DNA of 64,000 nucleotides. Source: Perlucidibaca aquatica. GTDB lineage: Bacteria; Pseudomonadota; Gammaproteobacteria; Pseudomonadales; Moraxellaceae. The first letter of the stretch is position 1, and every line of letters starts with the position of its first letter. Location: positions 62,001-126,000 of the forward strand of contig NZ_LZDB01000001.1 of NCBI RefSeq assembly GCF_001676655.1, read 5' to 3'. This document shows positions 34,209 to 43,534 of this stretch, piece by piece. Under the pieces are notes generated by a model. That model was not told where the DNA came from. It saw only the letters and a list, made by a program, of their open reading frames with translations, and did not search any database. The position numbers were made by a program, and so were the translations under genes.

Positions 34209-34922
34209 ATGTTGTCCTTGTCACGACGCCTCACCGCCGAAGCGCTGGGCACCGCATTGCTGCTGGCGACCGTGGTCGGTTCCGGGATCATGGCCGAGCG
34301 CCTCAGCGGCGAGCTGACCGCGTTGGCCCTGCTCGCCAACACCATCGCCACGGGTGCTGGGTTAGTTGCATTGATTCTGACGTTTGGACCGATTTCGGGC
34401 GCACACTTCAATCCGATTGTGAGCCTCAGCGAGGTCTTGTTGGGCAAACTGAATTGGCGCGATGGCCTAAGTTACAGCGTCGCTCAAATTCTGGGGGGAT
34501 TTGCCGGTGTTGCATTGGCACACGCCATGTTTAGCGGCGCCTTGCTGCCGCAAGAACTGTTAACGCAAACGGACTTTACGGCCTCAACGCATGAGCGTGC
34601 TGGCGCAGCTCAACAGCTCAGTGAGTGTGTGGCGAGTTTTGGCTTAATTGCGGTCATCATCAGCTGCCAACGTAGCCGACCGACGATCACACCATTTGCT
34701 GTGGCCGCATTCATCACCGCAGCCTATTGGTTTACGGCTTCGACATCGTTTGCTAATCCAGCGGTCACCCTGGCGCGAGCCGCCAGCGATACCTTTGCCG
34801 GTATTCATCCCGCCGATGTTGCGGGCTTTATTGTGGCGCAGTTCGTGGGGGCATTGGCGGCTGTTAGCCTTATTGGCTGGCTCACAGCCCCTTTAGTAAC
34901 TGACATTAAGCAAAAGTCTTAG
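34209..34922 (+). CDS. Aquaporin-family channel of an ars operon (AqpS-like)
   Basis: An MIP-family channel of 237 residues with six membrane segments and two pore-loop motifs: GAHFNPIVSL in the first half and SFANPAVTLAR in the second, so one loop has NPI instead of NPA. In rhizobial and other ars operons, an aquaglyceroporin (AqpS) replaces the ArsB pump and lets arsenite flow out down its gradient; the placement here after arsR-arsC suggests the same use. No arsB or ACR3 gene is present nearby. The end overlaps the convergent hydrolase gene by 4 bp. Confidence 0.9.
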   Translation: MLSLSRRLTAEALGTALLLATVVGSGIMAERLSGELTALALLANTIATGAGLVALILTFGPISGAHFNPIVSLSEVLLGKLNWRDGLSYSVAQILGGFAGVALAHAMFSGALLPQELLTQTDFTASTHERAGAAQQLSECVASFGLIAVIISCQRSRPTITPFAVAAFITAAYWFTASTSFANPAVTLARAASDTFAGIHPADVAGFIVAQFVGALAAVSLIGWLTAPLVTDIKQKS

Positions 34923-36145
34923 CGTTTCCACCACCAATCAGCCAGCGCGTCCCACACCCGTACATCGCCCAGCATGTTCATGTGATCCATGCGATCCAAC
35001 TCAACGCGGCTGAGGTCCGGCGCCGTCAGCGTCAATGCTTCGCGACGGTGCAGGCCAAGCCCGCTGTGTACTGGTACCAAACCATCACCCAGCCAATTCT
35101 CAGCGGCCTCTGGACTAAGGCTGCCAGCCAGCAGCAGATGGCGCACATGGTCAGGCAAAGGTACAGCCTGTTGGCGCGGATCTGCTTTCAAGTCGTCACG
35201 CAAGCCCTGTGCTTCAGCCTCAGTAATCACGCCATAACGCAGGTCTTTAATGGCGGCACTACGAATATTGCCAAGGCGCATTAACGGTTGCGTGTAGGGG
35301 GAATGTAGTAGCAAGGCGTTGGCCCACCGGCCGGCGCGCTCGAGCGGAGCGCCTTGATGTGGCGTGGCCAGATAGGCCGCCCGGGTCACGCGTTGGGGCC
35401 AGTCATAGCCTGCCGCCTGAGCGTGAGCAAAGGCACTGCGAATCAATAACCCGCCCTGACTATGCCCAACCAGCACCAGCTCTTTTACAGGATGAGCTTC
35501 CAGCGCGGCTTCCAGCCAATCAGACAAGTCCGCGCCATTACGCCAGATAGGGCGACCACTGTTGTAACGCAGCCAGCCGGAGGTCCAACCCTTGTTTTCC
35601 AGCAAGGCTTGGAACTGTTTTTGAGCCGGCGTCTGCCACTCCCGCTCACTCCAGCACAGACCGTGAATGAACAACGCGACGCGGGCCTTTGAAGAGGTGG
35701 CCAGTTGCGACCAGGCCAACACCTCACTGTCTTCGGCACGAAGGGTCATACCCAGTGCCAACGGACTGTCCCAGCGCTCAAGCTTATCGCCGAGCACGCC
35801 ATTAACGGCACTGAGCAAGGGCAACGCCAAGGCATGCGACTGACGGATATCGGCCTGCAACGGCAAGCGCTGCAAAAGACCTGCTGCGGTGCGAAAGACA
35901 TGCGCAACCAGCCGATAGGGCCACGGCGCACGCTCACGCGGGGGCTCATTCACACGACCCAGTGGCATCGGGGCTTGGCGAATGGTGCCATCCATCTCGG
36001 TCACCAAATCGGTGAGCTCGGCAGCACTGTGCAGGGCAAGATGACTCACTCCATGAACACCCCAAACCACCGCACGCCAATCGGTCTGCTTCAAAACTTG
36101 CTGAAGCTGACGACCACGATCAATCATCACGGGATGCAGACTCAT
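34919..36145 (-). CDS. Alpha/beta hydrolase, PGAP1/lipase-like
   Basis: A 408-residue esterase/lipase-like protein. The core shows ARVALFIHGLCWSEREW (oxyanion strand), VLVGHSQGGLLIRSAFAHA (nucleophile Ser in GHSQG), YLATPHQGAPLERAGRW (typical of PGAP1-like lipases) and a late catalytic-His candidate in RMDHMNMLGDVRVWDAL. No signal peptide is apparent. ATG 36145 has AGGAG 6 nt upstream and is preferred over the in-frame GTG at 36160. Physiological substrate unknown. Confidence 0.82.
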   Translation of the reverse strand: MSLHPVMIDRGRQLQQVLKQTDWRAVVWGVHGVSHLALHSAAELTDLVTEMDGTIRQAPMPLGRVNEPPRERAPWPYRLVAHVFRTAAGLLQRLPLQADIRQSHALALPLLSAVNGVLGDKLERWDSPLALGMTLRAEDSEVLAWSQLATSSKARVALFIHGLCWSEREWQTPAQKQFQALLENKGWTSGWLRYNSGRPIWRNGADLSDWLEAALEAHPVKELVLVGHSQGGLLIRSAFAHAQAAGYDWPQRVTRAAYLATPHQGAPLERAGRWANALLLHSPYTQPLMRLGNIRSAAIKDLRYGVITEAEAQGLRDDLKADPRQQAVPLPDHVRHLLLAGSLSPEAAENWLGDGLVPVHSGLGLHRREALTLTAPDLSRVELDRMDHMNMLGDVRVWDALADWWWKR

Positions 36146-36168
36146 GGTCATCTCCTGCACGCAAACAC

Positions 36169-37287
36169 TTAGGCCGCTTTGGCCAGCGTAGCTGAATCTA
36201 ATTTAGCCAGTACCACCGGTGCTTTCTTTGGCGAGCTCGGTAAGGAGTGACGCAGGATGCGACCGACCACCGTGCCGAACTGCTTGAACAAGGAGGCCTT
36301 GTTGTAGTTCTGGCCGTAGCGCTGCGCAATTTCCTGCATCTCTACCGACATTTCAGCGTAGCGATGCGCTGGCACTTCCGGGAACAGGTGGTGTTCGATC
36401 TGGTGGCTGAGGTTGCCGCTCATGATGTGGAACAGCTTGCCGCCGGTGAGGTTGGCAGAGCCGCGCATCTGGCGCACATACCACTGGCCGCGAGTTTCGT
36501 TATCCAGCGTTTCCAGCGCGAACACTTCTGAATCTTCGGTGAAGTGACCGCAGAAAATGATGGTGAAGGTCCACAGGTTACGCATGATGTTGGCGAGGAA
36601 GTTACCTGCCAGCACCGGCAGGAAGAACGGACCGGCGAGCAGCGGGAAGAACACATAGTCCTTCACCACCTGACGGAAACCCTTCTTCACGGTCGGCTTG
36701 GCCTGTTCGCGAATTTCCTTCCAGGACTTCTCACCGGTGGCGAGTTTTTCCAGTTCCAGCGTTTGCAGGGCCAGCAGGTTCTCGAAGAACACAGCAAGAA
36801 TTACGGCGAGTACCGGGTTGGCGAGGAAGCGCGGCTCCCACTTCTGCTCCGGGAAGATACGCAGCACGCCGTATCCGATGTCGTGGTCTTTACCCAGCAC
36901 ATTGGTGTAGGTGTGGTGCATGAAGTTATGGCTGTAGCGCCAGTTGTCAGCAGTACACCAGGTGTCCCACTCGAAGGTCTGGCCGCTGAAGCGCGGGTCC
37001 TGCATGAAGTCGTACTGACCGTGCATGACGTTGTGGCCCAGCTCCATGTTGTCGAGAATTTTCGACACGCCGAGCAGTGCAGTACCGGCAATAAACGCGG
37101 GCGGGAAAATGCCGGCCATCAGCAGGCCACGACCGGCGATCTCGGTGTAACGCACAGCCTTCTCGACCTTGCGGATGTAAGTGGCGTCTTTCTCACCCAC
37201 ATCGGCCAGATGACGTTTCTTAATGGCATCAACTTCAGCACCAAAGGCTTCGATTTCAGCGGCGGTCAGGGTACGGCTCTTGCTCAT
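36169..37287 (-). CDS. Membrane fatty-acid desaturase (DesB-like)
   Basis: Inserts a double bond into acyl chains using a di-iron centre in the inner membrane. The three His boxes are complete: HNVMH (residues 85-89), HNFMHH (120-125) and QIEHH (296-300). The Q-x-x-H-H third box is the type seen in acyl-CoA/acyl-lipid and front-end desaturases. Four hydrophobic stretches bracket them. It starts 30 nt after the stop of the ferredoxin-reductase gene, the same pairing as P. aeruginosa desC-desB, in which the reductase feeds electrons to the desaturase. Regiospecificity is unproven. Confidence 0.9.
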   Translation of the reverse strand: MSKSRTLTAAEIEAFGAEVDAIKKRHLADVGEKDATYIRKVEKAVRYTEIAGRGLLMAGIFPPAFIAGTALLGVSKILDNMELGHNVMHGQYDFMQDPRFSGQTFEWDTWCTADNWRYSHNFMHHTYTNVLGKDHDIGYGVLRIFPEQKWEPRFLANPVLAVILAVFFENLLALQTLELEKLATGEKSWKEIREQAKPTVKKGFRQVVKDYVFFPLLAGPFFLPVLAGNFLANIMRNLWTFTIIFCGHFTEDSEVFALETLDNETRGQWYVRQMRGSANLTGGKLFHIMSGNLSHQIEHHLFPEVPAHRYAEMSVEMQEIAQRYGQNYNKASLFKQFGTVVGRILRHSLPSSPKKAPVVLAKLDSATLAKAA

Positions 37288-37317
37288 GATATTTCTCCAG
37301 ACTCTTTTTAAGAGGTC

Positions 37318-38412
37318 TTACAGATCGAGGGTGATGTCGCCGATGGCGGCATTCACGCAGATGCGCAAACTGGCGTTGGCATCCACAGACAATTCGTTGT
37401 TCAGCAGGTTGCGGGTCACACCGCTGGCCTTGCCACACGCACAGGTATTGCAGATGCCCATGCGGCAGCCAGACTGTGGCTTGATGCCCTGGGCTTCCAG
37501 CGCGTCGAGCAGCGGCATGCCTTCTGGTACTTCCAGCGTGCGGTTGGACTTGCTCAGGAACAGTTTGGCAATGCCGGTGCTGGTGCTAGGCACAAACACG
37601 GGCGGCGAGAACGCTTCGGCGTGGAAGGCCAGCGCATCATCGGCTACCAGTGCTTGCACGGCATTCATGAAGCCGGTCGGGCCACAGACATACACCGAGC
37701 GTTTGCACAGATCCTGGACCACGCTGCCGAGCTGTTCGCGGCTCGGGCGACCGGACAATTCGCCGGCTTCCAGCTCAGGCTCCAGCTCGTAAACCGGCTG
37801 CAGGCGGAAGTTCGGGTACTGTTCAGCCAGCGCCTTCAGCTCTTTGCCGAAGATCAGATCCTGACGCGTACGCACCCAGTACATGAACACGACATCGCGG
37901 TTCATGCCCTCGGCTACGAGCTGACGCAGCAAGCTCATCAGCGGCGTGACGCCACTGCCGGCGGCGAGGAAAAGCATCTTCTCAGGTGCACCGGCGCTGA
38001 AGGTCATGTCGCCAAAGGCCTGACCGAGCTCAATCGTGTCACCAACCACGACCTTATCGACCAGATGGCTGCTGACGCGGCCGTTCGGCACTTTCTTGAT
38101 GGTGATGGCGACGAGACCAGTAGCGGCCGGGGCTTCGCTGAAGCTGTAAGAGCGGGTGTGGCGAACGCCATCAATCTCAACGGTGAGGTTGACGTGTTGA
38201 CCGGCACTGAAGCCGCGAAAATTCTTGTTGGGCTTGAGCACCAGCGTGACGGTGTCGGGTGTTTCCATCCAGCGTGCAACGACGCGGCTCATGGTGCGCT
38301 CGATACGGGCATCAAAGCCGAGTTCGGCGGCCCAGAAATCGAGGACGGCGGGCGTAACAACCGCTTGTACAGTGCGGCTGATAAAAGAAGGTAATTTGAA
38401 CTGTGACGACAT
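37318..38412 (-). CDS. Ferredoxin-NADPH reductase with 2Fe-2S domain (DesC-like)
   Basis: A three-domain oxidoreductase: FAD-binding domain (RSYSFSEAP, about residues 90-100), NAD(P)-binding domain (FLAAGSGVTPLMSLLRQL, and VYVCGPTGFMNAV) and a C-terminal plant-type 2Fe-2S domain with Cys316, Cys321, Cys324 and Cys352 (CRMGICNTCACG then RICV). It passes electrons from NAD(P)H to the adjacent desaturase. It is the first gene of the pair, and an 18-bp palindrome lies 55 bp upstream of its start, suggesting TetR-type control by acyl-CoA saturation. Confidence 0.9.
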   Translation of the reverse strand: MSSQFKLPSFISRTVQAVVTPAVLDFWAAELGFDARIERTMSRVVARWMETPDTVTLVLKPNKNFRGFSAGQHVNLTVEIDGVRHTRSYSFSEAPAATGLVAITIKKVPNGRVSSHLVDKVVVGDTIELGQAFGDMTFSAGAPEKMLFLAAGSGVTPLMSLLRQLVAEGMNRDVVFMYWVRTRQDLIFGKELKALAEQYPNFRLQPVYELEPELEAGELSGRPSREQLGSVVQDLCKRSVYVCGPTGFMNAVQALVADDALAFHAEAFSPPVFVPSTSTGIAKLFLSKSNRTLEVPEGMPLLDALEAQGIKPQSGCRMGICNTCACGKASGVTRNLLNNELSVDANASLRICVNAAIGDITLDL

Positions 38413-38466
38413 TTTGCGTCTCCAAGTGAACGACTACACACTCAGAGTACGCATGTAACTTTTTTA

Positions 38467-38484
38467 AGTCAACACTCGTTCACT
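38467..38484. promoter_or_regulatory. 18-bp palindromic operator upstream of the desaturase operon
   Basis: AGTCAACACTCGTTCACT has half-sites AGTnAAC/GTTnACT on the two strands. It resembles the kind of palindrome bound by the TetR regulator DesT in front of desCB of Pseudomonas, as I remember it. No desT gene is adjacent in this window. Confidence 0.5.
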
Positions 38485-38541
38485 AAAATCCCCAGGAAAC
38501 GACGACCGGCAAGTCATGAAGATCGTCGTTTCCGCACGGAA

Positions 38542-39978
38542 TCACTGGAAGTTAGGCACGGCCAACAGCCTCAAAGCCTCTTGGATTTGCGGCAAAATGG
38601 CATCGGCCTGCTTCCATCCCCACTGGAACGCTTTGTCGAATACCTCATCCGAAGGCAGCAAATTCACTGGCGACGGCGTGGGCTGGAAGCGCACTAGCCA
38701 ATCGTAGTAAGGCCGCTGGGCCGGCAATTGCGCCTGAATCGCCTGCGTGACAGGAATGAGCCAGGCATGGCCCGCACTCCACTGGGGATGAAAGCAGTCC
38801 AGCGCCAAATAGTAGGCATTACGCGTACCAATACGGCCAGCCTCCACACCCTCCCAAGCAGCACGAGCCGGCACATTAGCCACCGTGCCGCCATCCATAA
38901 AGGCCATCAAGCCATGCTGTTCGCGCAGTTCGCGCAAAATTGCCAAACTTTCGGCGTCCTCTTGGTACGGCGCATACTGCAGAACTCCGGGAATGGCTGA
39001 AGACAGGCCAATCGCGTCTACCACCCGCAATTCCCGCGTACGCTCATCACGCCCCAAGACAATTTCCTTAGCGACTTGCGGACTAAAATAGCTAATGAGC
39101 TGCAGCATGCGCTCGGCAATCAACATCGGAATACCGAGTAAATGGGGCCGACGCTCAGGGATTTGCGGCAAGCTTTTATAAGCAGACATACGCACGCCAG
39201 CAATCATGGCGTCGTATGGGATGGCCAGATCCTTGATACGCAAGGGCGACCCATCCGGATTGCGTAACATCTTATCCATGCCACGCAGATGCAGACGCAC
39301 CAAGCCCGGCAAGCTCAAGGCAGCGCCCAGTTTCGGTCGTGAAAAAATATGTCGAACCTTCAGGCCTTTACCCCACGCCATCAGGGCATCGACATCCGGC
39401 GACTGATCACGTGCCATTAAGCCACCCAGCAAAGCGCCAATGGATGCCCCGACGATATAACTGGGCCGAATGCCCGCCGCCTGAAAGCGAGCGACCAGAC
39501 CGATATAGACAAAACCCGAACCACCGCCGCCACCCGGCGCCAACACCAAGACCTTATGGCAAAGCTCAGCGTCCAATTCAGCGGCGGAAAAGTCGCTGCT
39601 GTGATGGGCCAGCACGTGATCACGCGCAAGCTTGCAGGCCTGATGGACCGCACTGACCCGCTGTCGCAACTGTGACAGCCGCAGAACCACACTCCGCTGT
39701 TCGCGCAGGGGTTCATACAACTGCGCTAACAGCAGTTCTCGTAAGGCCTGAATTGGCTCGGGGCTAACCACCACCTCCGCGCGCGTCACAGACGCTGTGC
39801 CCTGCGCGATGCCCGCGACACCCGGCACAAACGCCTGAAGCCGACCCAGCACGAGGGCATAACGCAGCAACTCATAGTCGGCTTGCGACAACACATCGGG
39901 CTGAGCGAGGTGGCTGCGGATAAGTGCAGCCTCCATTCGCTTCAGACGCAGCAACGCCCGCTCATGACTCAGCGCCAT
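38542..39978 (-). CDS. Patatin-like phospholipase
   Basis: A serine acyl hydrolase of the patatin family. The oxyanion region APGGGGGSGFVYIG (residues 148-160), nucleophile Ser179 in IVGASIGALLGG and dyad Asp in MDGGTVANVP are all present. An N-terminal helical extension of about 140 residues precedes the patatin domain, and no signal peptide is visible. The start ATG 39978 is 5 bp after the mscL stop, so it is cotranscribed with mscL. It could act in membrane lipid turnover; the substrate is unknown. Confidence 0.87.
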   Translation of the reverse strand: MALSHERALLRLKRMEAALIRSHLAQPDVLSQADYELLRYALVLGRLQAFVPGVAGIAQGTASVTRAEVVVSPEPIQALRELLLAQLYEPLREQRSVVLRLSQLRQRVSAVHQACKLARDHVLAHHSSDFSAAELDAELCHKVLVLAPGGGGGSGFVYIGLVARFQAAGIRPSYIVGASIGALLGGLMARDQSPDVDALMAWGKGLKVRHIFSRPKLGAALSLPGLVRLHLRGMDKMLRNPDGSPLRIKDLAIPYDAMIAGVRMSAYKSLPQIPERRPHLLGIPMLIAERMLQLISYFSPQVAKEIVLGRDERTRELRVVDAIGLSSAIPGVLQYAPYQEDAESLAILRELREQHGLMAFMDGGTVANVPARAAWEGVEAGRIGTRNAYYLALDCFHPQWSAGHAWLIPVTQAIQAQLPAQRPYYDWLVRFQPTPSPVNLLPSDEVFDKAFQWGWKQADAILPQIQEALRLLAVPNFQ

Positions 39979-39983
39979 GATGT

Positions 39984-40400
39984 TTACGTCGACTGCTGTT
40001 TGAGAAGGTCGCGAATTTCAGCCAGTAATGCTTGCTCAGCACTGGGTGCTGGGGCGACAGGCTCCGCTGGGGCCGCTGCGGGCTCAGGTCGTTTCAGACT
40101 GTTAATGGCCTTCACGCCCATCATCACGGCGAAGGCAATAATGACGAAATCAAAAATGGTTTGAATAAATTTACCGTAGGCCAGCATGACCGCAGGCTTG
40201 TCACCCGCCGCCGCTTGCAGCGTTACCGCGAGGTCAGAGAAGTTCACGCCACCGACCAAGACACCCAAAGGCGGCATCACAATATCGCCCACAAAGGATG
40301 AAACAATTTTGCCAAAGGCAGCGCCGATAATCACACCCACCGCGAGATCAATGACATTGCCACGCATGGCAAACTCGCGAAATTCTTTTACTAGGCTCAT
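39984..40400 (-). CDS. mscL: Large-conductance mechanosensitive channel
   Basis: A pentameric inner-membrane channel that opens under osmotic downshock. The N-terminus [20 protein letters not shown] and first helix [20 protein letters not shown] are diagnostic; the second membrane helix ([18 protein letters not shown]) is followed by a Pro/Ala-rich linker and the C-terminal bundle helix ([14 protein letters not shown]). 138 residues, normal. The gene diverges from fbp and is followed at once by the patatin gene. Confidence 0.96.
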   Translation of the reverse strand: MSLVKEFREFAMRGNVIDLAVGVIIGAAFGKIVSSFVGDIVMPPLGVLVGGVNFSDLAVTLQAAAGDKPAVMLAYGKFIQTIFDFVIIAFAVMMGVKAINSLKRPEPAAAPAEPVAPAPSAEQALLAEIRDLLKQQST

Positions 40401-40550
40401 CGTCTTACTCCATTAAGTCATCACGAAACTACCGCGTCAGATTCTGAGCAGCCGATGTCGAACTGTCTAGCCATTGTTAAGCGCAAGGCACTGTTATACT
40501 TTGCGGCAAATCAGGCGCTAATACCGCCACTGCCTATTGCCGGAGCCCCT

Positions 40551-41537
40551 ATGTCCCGCCTGACGTTTACTCGCTGGTTGCAGCAATCCCCTGTGCCACT
40601 TCCCCAAGACTTAATTCAGACCTTGCAGATCACAGCCGACTGCTGCCGCGACATTAGTGCGGCCATTGCCCGTGGCGCACTGACTGGCATGCTCGGCCAA
40701 GCTGGCAGTGAGAATATTCAAGGCGAAGACCAGAAAAAACTCGACGTTATTTCTAACGACATGCTCTTGGCCGCGCACGCTCAGGGCGGCCACCTGGCTG
40801 GCATGGCCTCTGAGGAAATGGACGATCCTTTCCCGGTGACCACACACGCAAACAGCCGCTACCTACTGCTGTTTGACCCACTCGATGGGTCCTCCAATAT
40901 CGACATCAATGCGCCCGTCGGCACAATTTTTTCGGTATTAGAAACGACACCAGGCAGCAACACCGCGGAAGTCACGCCGTTTCTCCAGCCAGGCACCGCT
41001 CAAGTCGCCGCCGGCTATGCCATCTATGGCCCGGCGACTCAGCTCATTATCACCGTGGGTCATGGCGTGGACGCCTTCACGCTCGATCCAGACAGCGGCG
41101 AATTTTTGCTCACCACTTCGGGCATGAAAATCCCCGAGGAAACACAAGAATTCGCCATCAACATGTCTAATCAGCGTCACTGGGAAGCTCCCGTGCAACG
41201 CTATGTGGGCGAACTGCTTGAGGGCAAGGCCGGCGTCCGTGGCAAGGACTTCAACATGCGCTGGGTCGCGGCCATGGTCGCCGATGTGCATCGCATCCTG
41301 ACCCGTGGCGGCGTATTCCTTTACCCGCTCGACAGCAAAACCGCCAGCAAGGGCGGCAAGCTGCGCCTCATGTATGAGGCCAATCCCATGGCCTGGCTGG
41401 TGGAGCAAGCGGGTGGCTCCGCCACCACGGGTCTTGTTCGCATCCTGGATATTGCCCCCACTGGCCTGCACCAACGCGTCCCGGTCATTCTCGGTGCGCG
41501 AACCGAGGTCGAGCGCGCCACGAGCTATCACGCCTAA
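40551..41537 (+). CDS. fbp: Fructose-1,6-bisphosphatase, class I
   Basis: A gluconeogenic phosphatase converting fructose 1,6-bisphosphate to fructose 6-phosphate. ATG 40551 is preferred: CGGAG precedes it and it gives 328 residues, as in other class I enzymes. The metal-binding motif [15 protein letters not shown] (near residue 107) and the active-site stretch [11 protein letters not shown] are intact. It stands upstream of mtgA (7-nt gap), so the two may share a transcript. It diverges from mscL. Confidence 0.95.
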   Translation: MSRLTFTRWLQQSPVPLPQDLIQTLQITADCCRDISAAIARGALTGMLGQAGSENIQGEDQKKLDVISNDMLLAAHAQGGHLAGMASEEMDDPFPVTTHANSRYLLLFDPLDGSSNIDINAPVGTIFSVLETTPGSNTAEVTPFLQPGTAQVAAGYAIYGPATQLIITVGHGVDAFTLDPDSGEFLLTTSGMKIPEETQEFAINMSNQRHWEAPVQRYVGELLEGKAGVRGKDFNMRWVAAMVADVHRILTRGGVFLYPLDSKTASKGGKLRLMYEANPMAWLVEQAGGSATTGLVRILDIAPTGLHQRVPVILGARTEVERATSYHA

Positions 41538-41544
41538 ATCGGCC

Positions 41545-42234
41545 ATGATGAAACTGGCGAAGCGCCTCATCCTGCTGACACTAGCCTTGGTGCTGCTCTA
41601 CCAAGGCTGGCTGTTTGCGCATGTGTGCTGGTGGATAGAACACAACCCATCACGTTCGGCCTTTATGAGCGCGCGTCTCGCCGACATGAGAGAAGACGAC
41701 CCCGAAGCCGAGCTGCATCATCGCTGGGTTCCCTACGAGCGGATCTCGCGCAACTTAAAACGCGCAGTAATGGCTTCTGAAGATGCGAAGTTTCTTCAGC
41801 ACGAAGGCTTTGACTGGGAAGGCATGCAAACCGCTTGGGAGAAAAACCTGAAGAAAGGTCGCATTGTTGCTGGCGGATCGACGATCTCTCAGCAACTGGC
41901 CAAAAACCTGTTTTTATCTGGTAAACGCACGCCGTGGCGCAAAGGCGAAGAGGCCATCATCACCTTCATGCTGGAGCAGATGATGACGAAGCGCCGCATC
42001 TTTGAAATTTATCTGAACGTCATTGAGTGGGGCGATGGTGTATTTGGTGCGGAGGCCGCAGCCCGTCATTACTACCGCAAGCCCGCCTCTGCGCTCACGC
42101 CCCACGAAGCAGCGAGATTGGCGGCTATGGTGCCAAACCCGCGTTATTACGACAAACACCGCAGTACGCGCTACCTTGAAAGGCGAACGCGCATCATTCA
42201 ACGACGGATGAATTATGTTCGGCCGCCACGCTAG
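41545..42234 (+). CDS. mtgA: Monofunctional peptidoglycan transglycosylase
   Basis: Polymerises lipid II into glycan strands without a transpeptidase domain. One N-terminal membrane anchor (LILLTLALVLLYQGWLFAHV) is followed by the GT51 domain: catalytic Glu in MASEDAKFLQHEGFDW, the second conserved segment GGSTISQQLAKNLFLS and IFEIYLNVIEWGDGVFGAEAAA. At 229 residues it matches MtgA. I use ATG 41545 because upstream codons lie inside fbp. The 3' end overlaps the convergent TetR gene by 41 bp. Confidence 0.94.
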   Translation: MMKLAKRLILLTLALVLLYQGWLFAHVCWWIEHNPSRSAFMSARLADMREDDPEAELHHRWVPYERISRNLKRAVMASEDAKFLQHEGFDWEGMQTAWEKNLKKGRIVAGGSTISQQLAKNLFLSGKRTPWRKGEEAIITFMLEQMMTKRRIFEIYLNVIEWGDGVFGAEAAARHYYRKPASALTPHEAARLAAMVPNPRYYDKHRSTRYLERRTRIIQRRMNYVRPPR

Positions 42235-42892
42235 TGAGCTGACGAATCACGCCCTTGAAAATCGTATGCAGGTTTTCTACTACGGCATCCACGGGTGTTG
42301 AGAAGCCCAACAACAACCAACGCCCAGCCGTGGCCACAATCGAGCCAATTAAGGCATTCGCCATAATTTCGGCTTCGAGCGGCGGCGGCAATTTGCCATC
42401 ACCAAATAGGGACTTCATCAGTCGCACCATTAAGGCTGTGAAATTCTCCACGGTGAGGCGATACATCATGTCCACGCGCTCACTCACGCCCAATACTTCA
42501 ATAAACAGGATGCGTGCCAAACGGGGATCTTCACGCACACATTCAAAGACTTGATGAAGAGCAATTCGAGCCATGACTTCTGGCTCCTGAGGCGCTTCCA
42601 CTAGCGCCGCCAAAATATGCTCACGCAGACGCTGAACGCAGGCGTTATAGACCGCACAGAGCAGGTCTTCACTGTTCTCAAAGGACTCGTAGAAGTAACG
42701 CTCGGTCAAACCCGCCGACGCACAAATGCTGCGCACCGTAGAGCTGTGATAGCCGCGGCCACCAAACACATCGAGACCCGCTTCAATAAAGCGTTGCCGA
42801 CGCTCTGAACGCCGAACCTCTTCGCTGACCCCACGGTAGCGACGTCCCGACGCCGAGCTGCTTGCTTTCAACAGGGTTTCCGGGTCTTTCAT
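42194..42892 (-). CDS. TetR-family transcriptional regulator
   Basis: The N-terminal helix-turn-helix (RRQRFIEAGLDVFGGRGYHSSTVRSICASAGLTERYFYESFENSEDLL, residues of about 30-80) is typical TetR; the C-terminal ligand domain contains a TetR_C-like helix bundle. ATG 42892 is preceded by GAGGAG, about 10 nt away. It could control the neighbouring genes or a distant target; the gene overlaps mtgA tail-to-tail and starts 36 bp after the unknown gene at 42929. The ligand is unknown. Confidence 0.88.
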   Translation of the reverse strand: MKDPETLLKASSSASGRRYRGVSEEVRRSERRQRFIEAGLDVFGGRGYHSSTVRSICASAGLTERYFYESFENSEDLLCAVYNACVQRLREHILAALVEAPQEPEVMARIALHQVFECVREDPRLARILFIEVLGVSERVDMMYRLTVENFTALMVRLMKSLFGDGKLPPPLEAEIMANALIGSIVATAGRWLLLGFSTPVDAVVENLHTIFKGVIRQLTSVAAEHNSSVVE

Positions 42893-42928
42893 GCCTTCCG
42901 CACTCCTCAACAATAATCAAAAGCCGCC

Positions 42929-43420
42929 TTAACGCTCGCTAATACCCCGTGCCGCGCACGCCACTTCAAAGCAGTCATCCACATGCGTCATGGCCATGCG
43001 GCGCATCACCCAATAACCAATGGTTGCCGCAACAATCTGGCCGCCCAATGGAATAAATTTAGTCACTTGCTTGGCCACTAAGCGCGTCCCCAAGCCCTGC
43101 ACACTGCGCTTAATCAGCTCACGCGTCACCACCATGCCAATGAGTTCGCTGCCTCGCTCGGCTCGGCGTTTCCACACCTTTAAACGACTCTCGTCTGACA
43201 TCGCCTGAATTTGCTCAGGCTCCAAACCAAACGCCCGATTAATTTCAGGGATGAGCTTCATTAATAAGCCAACATCCACCACCACGTCCAACAAGGGCAC
43301 AGGAATCACCGCTGCGCCCGCAGACGTCCAGGCCGTTTTTTTGACGCGACGCTGACACTCCGTACGAATGGCTTTTAATTCGTTTAGCGCTCGATTATCC
43401 GCAATCACACCCATCTCCAT
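42929..43420 (-). CDS. Small membrane-associated protein of unknown function
   Basis: The 163 residues have an amphipathic/hydrophobic middle: WTSAGAAVIPVPLLDVVVDVGLLMKLIPEINRAFGL (about residues 30-65) and a C-terminal hydrophobic stretch FIPLGGQIVAATIGYWVMRRM. The pattern IPVPLLDVVVDVGLL resembles DUF697/EcsC-like membrane proteins, but the match is not certain. Its product may bind the inner membrane. It lies upstream of the TetR gene on the same strand and diverges from the TonB receptor gene across the Zur-like site, so that site could affect it too. Confidence 0.65.
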   Translation of the reverse strand: MEMGVIADNRALNELKAIRTECQRRVKKTAWTSAGAAVIPVPLLDVVVDVGLLMKLIPEINRAFGLEPEQIQAMSDESRLKVWKRRAERGSELIGMVVTRELIKRSVQGLGTRLVAKQVTKFIPLGGQIVAATIGYWVMRRMAMTHVDDCFEVACAARGISER

Positions 43421-43493
43421 CCCCTCTCACTGAGCGCCATCATAGCGTGGTCACGTGCCGACTGAAACGCAGCTTGCTGGTCAACGCGGATAA

Positions 43494-43506
43494 GTTATAT
43501 TATAAC
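43494..43506. promoter_or_regulatory. Zur-box-like palindrome
   Basis: GTTATATTATAAC is a perfect 13-bp palindrome and matches the core of the gammaproteobacterial zinc-uptake regulator box (GTTATAnTATAAC). It lies about 30 bp before the TonB-receptor start, where it would overlap the promoter. Confidence 0.75.
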
Positions 43507-43534
43507 AATTCGATTCAACCCACTGAGCCACGCC

